From Osmia lignaria lignaria (Eukaryota; Arthropoda; Insecta; Hymenoptera; Megachilidae), in the NCBI RefSeq assembly GCF_051020975.1, contig NC_135041.1, positions 8,630,256 to 8,694,255 of the forward strand: 64,000 nucleotides of DNA, in the 5' to 3' direction. The notes beneath the pieces were generated by a model. That model had not been told where the DNA came from. It worked only from the letters and a program-made list of their open reading frames with translations, and ran no database searches. The first letter of the stretch is position 1. Every line of letters starts with the position of its first letter. A program made the position numbers and the translations under genes. Shown piece after piece: positions 36,901-51,900 of this stretch.

Positions 36901-39900
36901 ACGTTCTACTTTTAAAACACTGTTGGACGAAATTAAGAAAAATTGGACCTTTAATCCATTTTTCTAATTAACTTTCTTACCATAAAATAAAATTTATTTT
37001 TTAATGTCAAAAACATATTTTTATTAATTTATTAGAATTCATGTGAAAAAAAAATGTCAGTGGAAGTAATTTGCATATTTAGCAAAAGATATCAGGCACT
37101 TCAAATTATTATAGATTATGTATTGGAATTAAATATGAAATTTTATATCAATATAGTTTTGTTTATACAATTTGTTTTATAATTCAGAAATATAAAAAAT
37201 ATAATTCAAAACTAGAATTTTATATAGAACAGCAGGTCGCCCCTAATAGCAGGCAACCCAATACACACGCGTGAAAACTAGTATAAGGGGCCTTTCTTAG
37301 AAGAAGGAACCTTCCACCATTTTACAAGTATCTAGGGGAAACCTAGGAAAACCTTTTCTTTAGAACTTCAAAAACCCATAGTGGATTTTGAAAATTTCCC
37401 CCAGCTCGAAAGAATGTTTAAATTGTAAGATACGCGACCGTACAAGTGCGTAGAGTAAAAAAGAAAAAAATAGCAACGCCAGCATTTACATACTTTTCAG
37501 TCTGAAAAGATCAAACAGATAGGTGGGTGGTTTGCTTCGTGCTCACCAATAAACTGGCGGGGTGCTTGAAGAATTGTTCACGCGGTTGTACGTGTCCAAC
37601 TTAAATTTGCTGACGTGCCTTCGGGCATTCTTGAATGACAGAAAATCAGGGTGTGGGGAACAAAGAAGACGATAAGTTAAATTTGTTGTCCATTTTCACT
37701 TTTTTCCCGGATTCACTTTTATTCTGGGGCTAACTAGGATTTTATTTTGGGTCAGATCCCACAGAAATTTTGCAAATTTAGAATTTAGGGCTTCTGAGAT
37801 TTTGGTAACTTGGAATTTAGAATTTTCGACTTCTGAGATTTTAGTAATTTAGAATTTAGAATTCTAAAATTTTGCAAATTGGGAATTTCAGAATTTTGGA
37901 ATGTCACAAATATTGAAATTGTAGGGGAACCAGTTCCTATTTTTGGGGGTCCAGCCCCCCTAGTCCCTACCAACTTACACCAATAATTTCGAATACCTTT
38001 TAAATTATTTCCTTGTTCTAATATTAAACATTTTCTTTCAGGGAATGGTGTAAACGTGGAAGCGACCCAAGTAGTCTTCCTTCGTGCAATAAACCGCAAT
38101 ATATATAAGCAAGTACTTATCGAACGATGAAGGGAATCGACTTCAGCGAAACACGACACTGTGAGGTATACAAGACGTACTTGAGAAGAAACTCTTTTTT
38201 TCAAGTGTCGCCACGGCAGCGAAGTCTACGGCATTGTCTCCATTGTTGGCGAATCGTAATCAATATTTTCACAATATGGCGCCATTGTGCTTAGCACGAG
38301 CGAGGTGCAAGGGTTCTTGGTACACTCTGCGAAGCTTTTATCCCTCGGCACCGACGCGGATCATTGTTTTAAGAAGTAACGTAAAATAAAGTATCGCCAA
38401 GCGACGCGTCCTCTATATTCATCGTATCCACGGTCTCTGATGAATATCAAGGTATTTAACATCATCTATTTTCATATGCGAGTAGATAAATGATTTTGAT
38501 GAAATTAAGCTTGGAAAATTTTTCAATAAATTTTACATAACTACAATTAATCAAAATAATTTTCAAATGCATTGACAGTACTTATAAATTAGTAGAATTA
38601 CAGTTGGGAAATTTGAAAGGTGAAAGAAGACAGGGTCTGCTAGAGAAGAAGAAAATGGTGTCCTCGTGCTGGCATGCTGCCTTAACCTCGGAAATAAGTA
38701 CTTCTCGTAAATCACCAGTACGGTCCATTACTTTCTTGCTTCATCTCGAGTTTCCTTCATGTATTGTAATCGTTTACGACTTGTTTGACGAGTCTAGTTA
38801 ATATATTTATTAGTTTATGGCGAGGTACCGGTACATTTGTTTGTAGCGCGTGTTAAAGCAGTAAAGTACCACGCGACACCCCATTGCATGAAATATGACT
38901 CCGGAAGAGATACCTTGACAAGAAAATTACTTCATTTTACCATCGGAGGTCATTTTCTCTAGAACTTTAATCCCTTGCTATATTTTCGCTTTTTATATTG
39001 TCTGTTGATCGAATGCCCCTTTACACATACTTTCGTACACGTTAGTAAGCTTCTCTGTCAACATGAAAGGCATCGAAGGGGCTCTATTTATATTGCCAAT
39101 TCCAAAAATTTTGCGCTCCTAACTGAAATTATAGCGAGAGTTTACTGTACAAAGAAGAAGGGAATTTTTGTTAAGAAAATATGTGTATTTATTAGGAACA
39201 TAAGGGCTGTAGGAATAGAAATCCTTTCCTCGAAAAATCGGTGTCTGGCAAAGAGTGTCGGCAGGAGTTTGTGCTTTGCCGAAGGCTTTTGTCGGCACTG
39301 TGTGTAGTTCGATCGTGGGCGGAGCGTCGCGGTGCGCGGCGTCGTGTGTGAAGCAGAAAGTGTCAATGGATGGTATTGTTGGCACGCCGATGCGTGGCGG
39401 GAAATAATAAATGGCCGTGCTGCCATGTTCCAGTTCGGTAAAAACCTACGATATCGGGGCAACACCCTCTTTTTTCCTGCATGCTGTTAATGCGCAAAAT
39501 CTTTGCACCGTTCTGTACCTCCCTTCTTTCCTGTCGGCCAACCTACAGACACCTCTGCTCCATCAAAATGAAATCTATTCAGCTCAATGGATTTTGTAAA
39601 AACTTAATACCGTGGCTACATTTCTGACATGGGATACCCTTTCAACTATACTAAATGCTTCTTACCCGTTGGTTCTCTTGCTTTATAGTAATATCAAAGG
39701 GTGCACTACAAGACATCTGATCGTCAATGCTAAAAGATCCGTTCACGCAATATCGCGTGCTCAGTAGATAATACTTCGACGCAGTGGCACACAGCGACAG
39801 ACTGATTTTTTGGATTTGGCACCCAAAGAGATAAATTCGAAAAATTCCAATGCAAACATGGTTCGAGGATTAATTTACAAATTTTACAAAAAAAATGGAG

Positions 39901-42900
39901 GAGTAATTTAAGAAAAGATCAAATGAAAGATGCAACCAGAGAGCAGGAATGGTGCTGTCGCTCGGAAAACGGCGGGTGGTCGAACAGCACGGTTGTAAAT
40001 TACTGATGTTCATTGCGTCACGGTTAAACTTACGGATCTATGGAAGACATCCTGAAAAAGGAAGACTGCCGCGTGGAGGCAACTCAGTTTCCTGCCGATC
40101 CCTTTCGGACGTTTCAGAACAATGGAACGCTGGATCAATAGTTATTCCGTAAACGGCAAAAGTCGCATCTCTTTTTTTTTTCCACCCCTCGAATGTTCCA
40201 CGTTCGAACTGTTACAGATTTTGAATGGCACCCGTGACAATACTGATTATGCAGTGTCGTAAAACACTAATGCCCTATCATGACTGGGACCTTCTGCTGA
40301 GAAATTTCGTCACAGAAAATTCTGACCTTCCACGAATTGTAACATCTTCTCGATTGTACAGTAGGGAGCAAAATAGACTTCTTCAAAGAAAAATGGCACT
40401 CGTCGTATTGAAAAAATAGATTTACATCTCAGCATGCGGAATAAGAAATAAATCCAATTGGAAAGGGTAGCTATTTTTCATCCTGTTTTCCATGGTGCAT
40501 TTTCGTACCTGGAAAAACACCGAATGGTAATCGTAGCAACATCGCCGCCGCGGATTCCGGCTATACAGTATAGGCATTATCTTGGTCGTTAGTTTTGCTA
40601 GGAGCATCTGGATCTGGTATAAAAGCCGACCACCACAAACAAAAGGTCTCACAAATCGACAGCTCCGCCCCCAAAAAGAAAGAAGTCAGGGGCCTGCACC
40701 GACAATACCCTGGCATGTTTTTCAACATTTAGTCATCATGACTTTTCGTCGGCCCTTTCGACCGAAATCTCCGCGTCGAATTGGAAACTAGATAATTCAA
40801 TTAGAGAACAGCTGCCTATACATCTATACGCGCAGGTAGAAGCCATCTAGGGATTATACCTATGGGGAGAGACCCGTCGAGAGACGCGAAAAAAGAACCC
40901 TCGGCCACCCTCGTAATTTGCTTGAAACTCTTGATATCTATATTTGCAACTCGATCTTACATTTCTTTCGTTGCTTATCGACATGAAGAAAGATCAGTCT
41001 TACCCAGTACGGCAACTAAGGGGAGAAGGTTGGAAGAATCGATTGGCCCCTATTAAGAAATTGAAAATCTTTTACAAAAGCAACATTTATTTGTTTAAAT
41101 AAAAAGATTTCACTAATAATGTTACTTGAATCGTACAAAGGAACCCAGTTGCTGAAGACGAAGCCGACACTTTAAGAGAGCGATTATGCACGCAATAAAC
41201 AGATTATCGTCGATGGTGACTCCTACAGTGAGCATCGAATTTTCCTGAATACTCGTCCGGATCAGCCGGGCACCGGAAGACACGAGGTAAAATGTGTCGG
41301 AGGAAAGGTTTCCTCGAGGACAGTCACGGTAAATTTTTGAAATTAGTTGCATCTGGTGCTGCTTTTCTTTTCGAGACACTGCGTCGTCTAAGTATATGAA
41401 ACAGACACTCGCTTTCCTTCTTTGATGCATTCTGAGAAGCGAGTCAGCCTCTGTGCGCCATAACGTTTAAACCTCGGCGTCTCCGAACGCGATAGCGCGT
41501 GATCGGATATTTGGCATCGACTATTGTATGAAAATTCTTTAAAGTTTTTAATATTAAGGCTTTTATTATGGTAAGAAGATGTCGAAAATGAATTTATAGC
41601 AGCTTGAATCGGGATCGAACGTTTGAAAACGAATAGGGATCATCGACGGTGATGATTCGAGCAGAGAAATTTTTGAAGGAGAAATAATTTGGATTTATCG
41701 AAGGATGCTTTTGGCAGAGGGGGAGAGGTTGCCAGGTGTGAAACCGACGTGCCCTAACCTAATGGAGCCACAAATCAATGGTGCGATGGGCCATCATTAC
41801 TTTTGCTAACACAACGTGTTTACCACACAGAAACCGACCAGCAAAGCTTTCCCGCCACCACCAAGGGCAAACACTGATCCACCTCTCATCCTTTACGCTC
41901 AATCGCTCGTATTGTAATCCGCCATGTACCGCGTGTGCAGGAGAAAAATCATTTGCCTCATTCTGTTTGCTCCTTCATGCTAATCGAACGAGACTAAAGC
42001 TGACCCCTGTCTTTTGTACATCTATCTATCCACAGCCACTTTCCAACAGTACAATACATCAGACAGCGAAGTGAACAAATTTCGCCATTGCATTTAGGTT
42101 GTTTTCCATTTCATTCTTGATTAGGTACATTTACTATATGGTACGTTAGGAAATTTTTCAATAATCTCATCTTTTGACGAGTCCAGGGCTCACCAATTTT
42201 CAGGAACAGCACCGTTATTTGAATATTTTATACAGTGATTTTTAGTGAAATTGAAATTTTTAATCGATATACATAAGTAGTATAGTATTTCATAATTATT
42301 TTATGCAATGGTTTTGTATCAGAGTTTTGGCCAATAGTTATGTCAATGTAAAAATGATCGAAATGTTTCAGGAGGTCGATGAATACAATTGGATACATTT
42401 TTCCAGCCATGTTATTCATAGCGAGGAAGCTTGCGGATCTTTGAACAAGCCACAAACAAGCAAACAAAGAGACGCGGCTCAATTGTCGCGTCAGAGTAGC
42501 GGGCACAATACGGATGACAATTGCATCCAACAATAAGGTTATCCTATACTACCTCTTGGTAAATTAGTCGTTCAGAACCCTAGAACGAATTCTAGGGGAC
42601 GCGTTCACACGTCGTTCCTAGTTACCAGTACAATGGTATCAAAATGCTGTCATACGAGACCTCCTGTATCTCCCGATCGGTTTTACCTAGACTTCCTCGA
42701 TGTAACTGTTTTTTCTATTCCTCTCTTTAGAAAAGAGATTTTTCTGTGGTCAATTTTCTGTGTTCTAATTCAAGCAACTTTGTCATGCCCTTTTGGAAAA
42801 ATTTTCACCATTTTTGATAAATTGTGCTAAAATAGAAAAAAGAGCAATATAACAAGGGTATTATTGATTTTAAATGGAGCATTATATGGCTATTTGCGGG

Positions 42901-43120
42901 GATCCTTGATATTTAAGAGTATCCGAATTAGGTGGTATTTCAACAATGTCCTTCATCTACAATGGAAAAACCTACGTAATCCTGGTTCAGGATAATCTGA
43001 CTTCAATAGAATGACACGATACGAATTTTAAGTAAAAATGTACCGCTTAGGTTTCTAGTGGTTACAAAGGCACTTTTCCGACCACTTATCTAGATACTCG
43101 TTACGTCACTCCCTAACACT
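36901..43120. other. Gene-free interval
   Basis: No coding gene, tRNA or rRNA recognised. CpG-bearing islands alternate with AT-rich DNA (notably 38.0-38.4, 39.2-39.5, 41.4-41.5 kb). A near-palindrome cacaatatggcgccattgtg lies at about 38270. ORFs of 60-140 codons occur on both strands without family resemblance or splice partners. Confidence 0.5.
37770..37920. repeat. Degenerate AAATTTAGAATTCTGA-type short-period repeat
   Basis: A run of loosely repeated units of about 10-20 bp built on gaattt/aattctgaga. The same kind of low-complexity run, in the other orientation, occurs at 43.12-43.22 and 43.94-44.11 kb. Confidence 0.6.
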
Positions 43121-44115
43121 GTTGTAGAATCTCTTAAGATTCTAAGAGTTTTGAATTTTAAAACTTTAAAATTTCAAAATTCCAAGACTCCAGAATTAAA
43201 ATATTTTTAAATTATAATATTCCAACTAAAGTAACGAAGCTGGTTCACCCCACGAAAATGGCCCTACTTATCCTAATGGTAACTGTATCAGAATATCAAT
43301 TTCAATATTACACTAATTATTCAATAAATGCACAATATTAAAAGTATTATATAATTACATAAATCTTTCAATTCCATCTGAATATTTTCATGGATATTTT
43401 TTATGCTTAGTTCCTTGTTTAAAAGATTCAAAGCTATTCGAATCTTTTCCTTCTGATAGATATCTCTTCAGATAGGAGTTACTTTGGTTGTGCGTAACTC
43501 GATACCTAGATTACTAGAGGGTAGCAAAAGAAAGCGCAAAAGGAAAAAATGTATGTATAGACCCGAACCAGAGCAGGGGTAGAACCGTTGTATTTGCTCA
43601 ATTTACAGTTGCGTAATTTCATAATGAAGACCCAACGTTTCTTCTTCCCTTTATCTTTCTCTCTCTTTCTCTTTCGTACGATTGAATTTTCCATACCTAA
43701 AAATGTTACAATAGATTTGCCCTTTTGAGAATCTGCGAGCGAACAAACGGTCACAAAGCGTAAGTCTTATTGGGGTACAGCCATGAAAGTGTCATGTTTC
43801 TTGGTTGTTTTTATGTAGAAGGAATAGAAAACAAATCAATAGGGGTAGTTTTTCAAAAACAACTCGTTTTTTCTTTTTGAAAATCGATAATCAAACATCA
43901 AGTTAGGCCTGCTCTCCCAATAATGTGGACTTGCACTTTTATTATTATAAAATTTTAAGATTCTATAATTGTAAAATTCCAGAATTCCAAACTTCCAATA
44001 TTTCAAAATTCCAATACTCTAAAATTCTAAAATTCTAAATTTTCAATATTCAAAAATTCAAAAATTTTAATGTTCTAATATTCTAAAATTCCAGAATTCC
44101 AAAATTCTAGAATGC
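43121..44115. repeat. Two runs of AATTC-type short-period repeat
   Basis: 43135-43220 and 43945-44115 consist of units such as aaaattcc, agaattcc and ctaaaattct. They resemble the 37.8-kb run reversed. A pyrimidine tract (ttctctctctttctc-like, about 43640-43675) lies between them. Confidence 0.6.
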
Positions 44116-47100
44116 ACTATTAATGAAACTAGAGCAGCTAGCCCGCTCCATAGAAAAATCCTAGTTACGCCACTGTAAATGAGTAGAATAAGAGGGTTAA
44201 TTCATGAAAGTATAGGAAATTTCAAATAAGGAATAGAGATTGTTTGTATAGTTGGCACGCAGGCAGAAGCGTACCTTTCACGTTTCTCCCTGCTGTTATT
44301 GTTTTGGATTATCCGTAGCAAAACTTTATATGTTTGGAAAATTTGACGAGGTACCTTCTGCTTTCTGAACAATGAGCTATTTACTTGAACGCAGTTGAGC
44401 GTGCACATTTCAATAGCATGCTTTATTTTTCCAATACCTTATTTGAATACAAAACATGTAGGTATGTGCGCATGCACTTTTTGCATTCAAGGTGCATAAA
44501 TTTTCGCGTAAGCACATAGCATAAGCAACGAGTGTAGATATTTCTGTACATTGAAATATAGCATAAAGATCCAAGGAAATCGTGTAAGAAAATGTTTAAT
44601 AACGATGATCACCACGATCTCCAAGCATAGGAATATTATAGCACGTCTTAGGACATGCATAATGGCGGGTCACCGTGACTAAAAGGGCTAATCATGACAA
44701 ATGCATCCGTTACTGCTTCTTCAGGGGTGTGGAAAGGCCTCAGTGCCATTTCCTACCTTGCTATACATATGCACATCTTTATTTTCACGATAGATTATAT
44801 TCAGAAACATCCTATCATTATTATTTATCAAATGTATTTTTAATTATCAGTCATGATCAAGTGATTACTTTTGGTAATAATTCTACTGGTAAAAAATTAA
44901 ATCTAAATCTAAATTTTTGCTAGGTCTTAAAAATTTTATATAAAAATTACACGTGAAACGGTTTGGGTATTGATAAATGTCAATTTTTCGATTCAGGTAC
45001 ACTTTAAGCAGGTAGAAAGTTGGCTAAACGAAAATTGGGGGAATCCTTTCATAAATTTATTATCGAAAAACGGTTTGACCTTCGACATGAATGGGTTACG
45101 AAATTGAACTTAAATTTGGGTTTCCAAGGGGGGCAAAAAAAAAGATGTGTAATTTCCTAGGAGCACCAGCTGGTATCGGGTGACCTGTACGTTTCCTAGG
45201 GTAGAAAAATAAATTTTCAGAAAGAAAATTCAACCGCGTAACCAGCCATCCGTTTGATTATACGTAATGATCGACATTTGATTCCAGAATAACCGTGGAT
45301 AACGTTACACGTACCAGGTAGCCCAGAAACCCTCCAGCTTTTCCATCGAAGTGATTTATAAAACTTTCCAACCGAAATAATTTCGGTGCAATTTTTCCCC
45401 TACTGAAATTCATAAAAGTTTCTTCAGTTAGTGATATATTTTTTAATTTATTCAGAAGTAAAATAACACTATTTTGCAACTTGAATATAGAAAAATAAGA
45501 CTAATGGCTATAATTGAATGCAAATAAGATAGCTGGTTCACAAATGTTTGAGGAATGGAAAGCGGTGAAATGAAAGAAAGATGGAGACATTTTTCAAGAA
45601 TTCACCGTACACGGTAGCCAGGCCGAGATTTTCAAGAACAATGACCACTCTGATGATGACAAACGTCTTGTAACACGATACGCGACCATATGCTGTCAGA
45701 AACTACCCTCTAACATTAATCGCGATGCAGCGAAGCATCTGTGTATACGTGTAACCGTACAACCTTGCGGCCAATAACGAAACGAAACATCATCGAACAA
45801 CAAAGGAGACCGTGACTTGAAACCCTGCAGCTTGATACAAATGTACAGATATGCAGGTTATAGAATTACACAACCGGATCAAAGAGGGTTGGAAAGGGCA
45901 TGGCTTCTTGCCGATCTATTTTATTTTTTCTAATTTCAATATACATAGTTTTGTTCCACGTTATAATTGTACTTTTTTTTTAAATTTTAGTGTCAAAGTA
46001 CACTCGTGATCAAATCAGGATATCCTAGGAAAAATGGTAATGCCCCGAGTTCTTGTCCTTCCCCTTCATAGGGGAGAGGTGACATAGGAGTTTAGCCCTA
46101 TCACTTGCATACATATGAATTGATATTTATTTATTATTCATATTTCTCAGTTATATACCAAACTTTGCAATATTTAACAATTACAAATTATATTATTCTT
46201 TTTCTAAATTACTTTTAATATTAGTATCGTGAAAATAGATCCTTAATTTTTTATAATTTATTAATTTCTCTACGTTCGTATATCAAGAATTAAAGAAAAA
46301 TGTTTAGTGTAAAATTTAGAAAATTAAAATAATATAATCTGAGTGTTAATCTTTAATTATAAAATGATAATGCTAGTGGTAAAATAATTAAAGTAAATAT
46401 TATCGATAAAAATCAAGAGCTCGTGATGTATAGATCAATTAAGAAAATATTTTTTATTGATCACGTTTTGACAGATGCCGTAAGGATACGTGGAGGAGAA
46501 AGCAATTTATTAATTAGCGGCTCTGCCCGTTCACTGTCAGAATCTACTTCTTAACGACCTGATAATTACACATTTGATGCGATCAAACCGGCACGGTTGC
46601 TTTTATGGTGTAGCTGACAAGTTCGTTTGAAAAAAGCCTTTCATCAGACAGCTACATCCTTCTCTTTTAGTATCACCACCTGCCCTTTTCACCAATTATT
46701 TGTATTTAGTTGTACCTTGAATTTCTGCTGCGTTGTTCTATCATTATCTCAAGTCATTTTATATACCTTTATTTGCAATGCAAAATTAAAGAAGCGCAAC
46801 ACAGAGTGCAATTGTTATCGAATGAAGGGAACCATTTTTATAATTATTAAAATTTCTTTCCTTTTTAAAAAGAAGAATTTATTGTTGCTTCACTTCGAAA
46901 ATTGACTCGCGTTTGACCAAGGTATGAGGCTCAATATATCCCTCGGGATTTTTCCTCAGATCCAGATTATAGATTTCGAATATCTGCAAAAACGAAGGAG
47001 TAGGAGGAGAACGTGTCGCGCACAAATAAATCTCACTTTCTGAAGAAACTTAAGAATCGTGGTGGAAAGAAGCGCGTGGCACGAACGAGGATCAATACAT

Positions 47101-48762
47101 CACTCTCAATCATTGCCAGGCTTTCTGTCTTTTCAAACGTCCGCGCCGCTTTTACGGCAGAATTCGTAGCAATAGCATGATCCTGGTTTGGTCTCTTCAT
47201 AATCTTGAGTTACCTATCCTTCGGGAAACTCCAACTATCCCGAAGGGAGTTCTTTTACGAATCCGATACTAACGAATTCTCCGGAGATCTACTAAATCTT
47301 CTCTGGTGACACAATTCGTTTATGGAAATCTGTTCATTGCTTGGCAATTTTTCATATTATTAAATTGCATGCTGTTGTTAGTTTATTAGATTTTCCTTAT
47401 CTTCTTCTACTGTAATTGGCTAGAAACAAGGTGACCTTAATATTTTAACTTAGGATTTCCATGTTATCGTGAAAATTTTGGTAATTCGTACGACAGATGT
47501 GGAAGCATGGTAATTCATCAATCACCAGCGTGTTACTTCGATGGACAATGCTGTCAAGGTTGTTTTGGCATTGGCACCGTAGGCGGGTTCCAAAAATGAA
47601 TGGACACCCGCGAATCGGAGGTGTAACCAATCTTGTCCGCGTACGATGTCTCACGGGATAACCCATTATGTTTGTTAAGTATTCGTACGCCCATCGGGCA
47701 GATTTGCGCCCACTTCGTTAGAAGACGTTCGACGCTGATGGATCAGCGAAAGTCCATCTTGTACAATGTCCAAATATATTCAAACTATTCTATCGTTAAG
47801 ATATGGAAAAAGATTCTTATTTAATTATCATAGAGTACAATTTTTATTTAATTAATTGGAAAAGAACTGTAGCTTGACCCTTTAGTCGGAATGTCTCGTT
47901 AAATTCAAGATCATTCACCTTTCACCTTTCATACCTGACCATTGAAAAGGATACCTACAAATTATTGATGTGGGTGCAAATGATGGGCGAAGGAACGATT
48001 ATAATAGAATGTAAGGAGAATGAATTCAATCGAGCCACGTTAAGTTATAATTAAATTATAAGTAGCAGGTACCATGAAATGTTTGATAGGTGTTAAATGA
48101 TTGTCAGTCTTATGAAAAATCACTGTCGTTTCATATAAAATTTTTATTTATTATCTCTGATGTTTCACCCATAATTTGCAACCAAATTCAAGCGTACTAT
48201 TTTATTAATTACTCCAATCGATATTCAATTTATGAATAAATCAATGGATAATAATATGATGTATAAATATTTAGTACGATGGTATTGAGATGAGATGATT
48301 AAAGGGTGAATTGACTACCGTTAGGAGTGTCAAGAGGATAGCAAGATTCGACGAAACTTTCATTTATGTTTGACAAGGCCTGAGATATTATCCGTGGGTA
48401 TAATCCTATTAGATGACAATATTTTTAATTCCAGGCAGGATGTAACAGGATCAACGAGAGCCAGGGTAATGTTATACCGAACTTACTGCTAATCTACTTT
48501 GAGTCTCTCTCGGCGAAGGAGAACGGGACAGGGTTAACTTTTAATCTCCTTAAGTTTTAGATTTGAGAAGACGAACCATTTTGTCTTCTCCTCGAATTTG
48601 CAGGTAATACGTAATCCTCTTACAGACGTCAGGTATCAAGGAATACCTACGATGCTATGTTTCCCGCATTATTTTAACAAAAAAAAAAAATTTTCAATAT
48701 TTCTGACATCGTTAAAATAATTAAGACTTGGGATACTTAAGTTTTAGCACTTCTTTGCCTTA
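44116..48762. other. Gene-free interval
   Basis: No gene supported. A 9-bp perfect hairpin lies at 47218-47246 (CCTTCGGGA / TCCCGAAGG, 11-base loop). The sequence is mixed AT-rich and CpG-bearing; possible conserved non-coding elements cannot be told apart without a comparison. Confidence 0.5.
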
Positions 48763-48940
48763 TTAACCTTCGGATGACGGACCATGGAGAGAGTCCCAAT
48801 TTTAATTTCATTTTTTAAATTTTACATTGAAATGAAAGAATTTGTATTCGTAGTTAATGATCGATTATCGCGACAATTACTCAAAAAAAAAAAAAAAGAA
48901 AAATGATAAAAGGACAGCTTTGACCCATCCGCGCTATTAA
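48763..48940. mobile_element. TTAA-flanked MITE, copy 1
   Basis: Bounded by TTAA at 48763-48766 and 48937-48940 (178 bp). The left part ACGGACCATGGAGAGAG is shared with the element at 57.4 kb. CGGATG follows both TTAA ends in inverted sense. TTAA target choice points to the piggyBac superfamily. Non-coding. Confidence 0.65.
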
Positions 48941-51900
48941 TTTTTACGTTTGTTACGCGCGTGGGTGGTCGAGCGAGTGTTCTTCAATTTTTCAACGCTG
49001 CGTTTGGTATATTAATGTTTTCTTGACACGGAAAAGCCACGAGTGAAGCTCGAAGGCGAGCATAGTTTTTAAAAAAAGGACACGAACGCTCTCTGCCTTT
49101 ATACGTATACCGAGGTGTCTGTAGGGTGCTAATGACGATCGATTATCCTGTATCCTGGTGGCACTGTCTTCCTCCTTCTCTCGCCTTCTCCTTCTCATTC
49201 TTCGTTTTTGTTTGTACCGCAATCGCTCGAACCCATTTGTCGCGGACACCTATTAGGTCTTCGACTAAAGATCCTCATATTTCAGCCTATCCGATATGAA
49301 ACGGACCGGCACGACGAGTTCCGTGCACAGTCAACCAGGGACAAATTGAGAAACGACCAACGTACAAACTCGTTCTTTTTCGATTAAACCTTTCGTGATC
49401 AGAGCATTTCTTTTTTTTTAGAATTCTATGATAATTACGCAAAATGTGATCTATTTTATAGAATCTTAATTACTTTCACCAACTCCTATATGTTACTCTA
49501 TACAACGCAGGAAATGAAACGGAGAACGGATACGTGTGTCAGGATAATGAGACGAGGCTGTTTCAGAGTAGTTTACTTTTTAACACGTACCTCTATTGAA
49601 TGTCTAGCTACAAAATGGCTGCTATGCTGAATCGAAGCGTGATCATTATGGAGAAAAAGAACGAGTTAATTCTAGGTTGTCTTTCTGTCGGTTCCAAGGG
49701 TAACACCCCCTGTGTTCTCGTCTGATGAAACAAACAGAGGAAGCACTATAGTATCCTCGTCCCTTTCTCCTTTCTACAACACGTAAGAGAAATGTAAAGC
49801 GAACAAACAATTTAGATAGCGAGCACGTTTCATTCTAATTGAACGTTTCATCGGTTAAAATGGTAAAATGGGACAACTGTAAACCTTTTGTTCATTTATT
49901 ACCTACCTACGATACGATGCAATAATTTATCGAAAAGGTTATCAACTTAAACTCTTCTATCACATTTCAAATCATAGATCAGGTAAAGAATATAAGAAAA
50001 AGGTGGAAACAAAAGAGAGAAGGTACATAGGTATCTATCGTGCTGTCTCGTAAACTATCCCGCATTCAGTCGCCTGTTTCCTTTCAAACAGGAAGGAAGA
50101 TACACTTTACGACATCGAGGAATAGAAAAAAAGACTACGTCGTATTATCCAGGATATTGCTCACATTGTTGTACCGTACTTTATGAGACAGTTTAGAACA
50201 CACGAAACTTGGTCCCGATTATTTCCACCTCTTTGACTGCATTTATGTGTGTTTCTGTTTGTTACATCACCTTGCTATCTTTTGAAGGAACGTTATTATG
50301 AGAGAAAACGAAAATTGTGGGAAATGAAAATAATACGAGATACGGAATTAAATTAAAATTGGGCCTCTCTCCATGGTCCGCTGTCCGAGGGTTAGTATGA
50401 CAAAATTGTGTACGTAGATCTACCTCGTAATGACAATAGGAAATTGTCACCTTTGATTTTTGCTTAGGTAGATAGAGCACAAAATAGAGATAAGAATGCA
50501 AATGTCGAAGGGGAAAAGACATGTGTTGTACGTACGAACACTCAAAAGTGGGATGCGTTTGCACCCTAAATAAGTGTAACCGAAAACGATGTGTCTGCTT
50601 TATCAATGTATCTTTCCACTTTGAGGGATCAAATAGGAGGGGGTTCGTAGCCATTTTCAACACGTCAATAGAATACTAAAGTACAAATAAAAAAGCTGGT
50701 TCAATTTTTTGTTGGTTCAATTTTTCAAACCAAAATTTAATAAACTTTCAATTTTTATTGATTTATCTATGATTCAGTGTTAGTTGAAATAATGAAAGAT
50801 ATAATAGTAATGGTACTATCAAGTTATAAAATGGTAATTCAGTTGGTAACGTGTTAATAGCCAAACAAGTTTGTAATCTGTCAGAGAACCAGAACACCGA
50901 TTTAAGATGATCATATCCTTAGACAAGGGTTGAAAATTGCAGGTATAATGTGAAGGATAATATAATGGCAATATAATGGTAACACTAACCGACAGGAGCA
51001 TCAGACCCTGGTTTCGTATGATTCAGTGCTGTTCTTTTCACGGTATACTATTCTTTACCCCTCCTCACGTCCTTTCTTTTCTCCCTCTCGATATCTAGAT
51101 TACTATCTCTTCTATTATTGTGTAAGTTTTCACGTACCTTCAACCACGCCTGTTTTACATGAAATTTAGGGAAGTTATTAAAACAGTCAGCAGCTGCTGT
51201 CTAGAGATCCAAGTATAATGCATTTAAATTTTAACAAACCAACAGAACAAGATTTTTCAAATATTTTACAGTGACAAAAAAAAATAAAATAAAAGAGAAT
51301 GGAGGTAGATAATAATATACTGTTATTTGTCAATATACAGGATATTATTATATTATGGCACCCATAGATGCGTTTGCCTTTATGCTCGCATTTTATATGC
51401 AATTCTACGCTGCTCATTTCGTCTCTTTCTTTTTCGCGGCTTGCGCTTCGTACCGGGCCCATAATACCCCACATAAGTCATAGTGATGTATTTTTCCTCT
51501 TACATCTACATACGAGAAACTTTTTACAGGACCCTAACACATCTGCATAAGCTGTTGGTTTATAGCGTGTTCCAAACGTTCCATTCAAATGATCGACATA
51601 ATTAGCAGTAGAACTACCCTTCCTTATTTTTGGCCTTGTTTAACAAATTTTAATTTTGTTCAATATCGAGTTAGAAAAATTGAAGAAATTTAAAATCTGA
51701 TTAAAAGATGGGAGTAATACTGAGTAATCTAGGAAACGTATTTTCGAGCGAACCCTTAAATGGGAGGAGAAGTCGAGCTTTAATAAGCATCAGGCATGTG
51801 TGGAATGACACAAGGGACAGTCGACAATGGACGTATAACTAGATCTGGAGCAGAGGAAAAGAGGGTTGTCGGCGGGTTATAGGTTTAGCAAGGGTTGCCG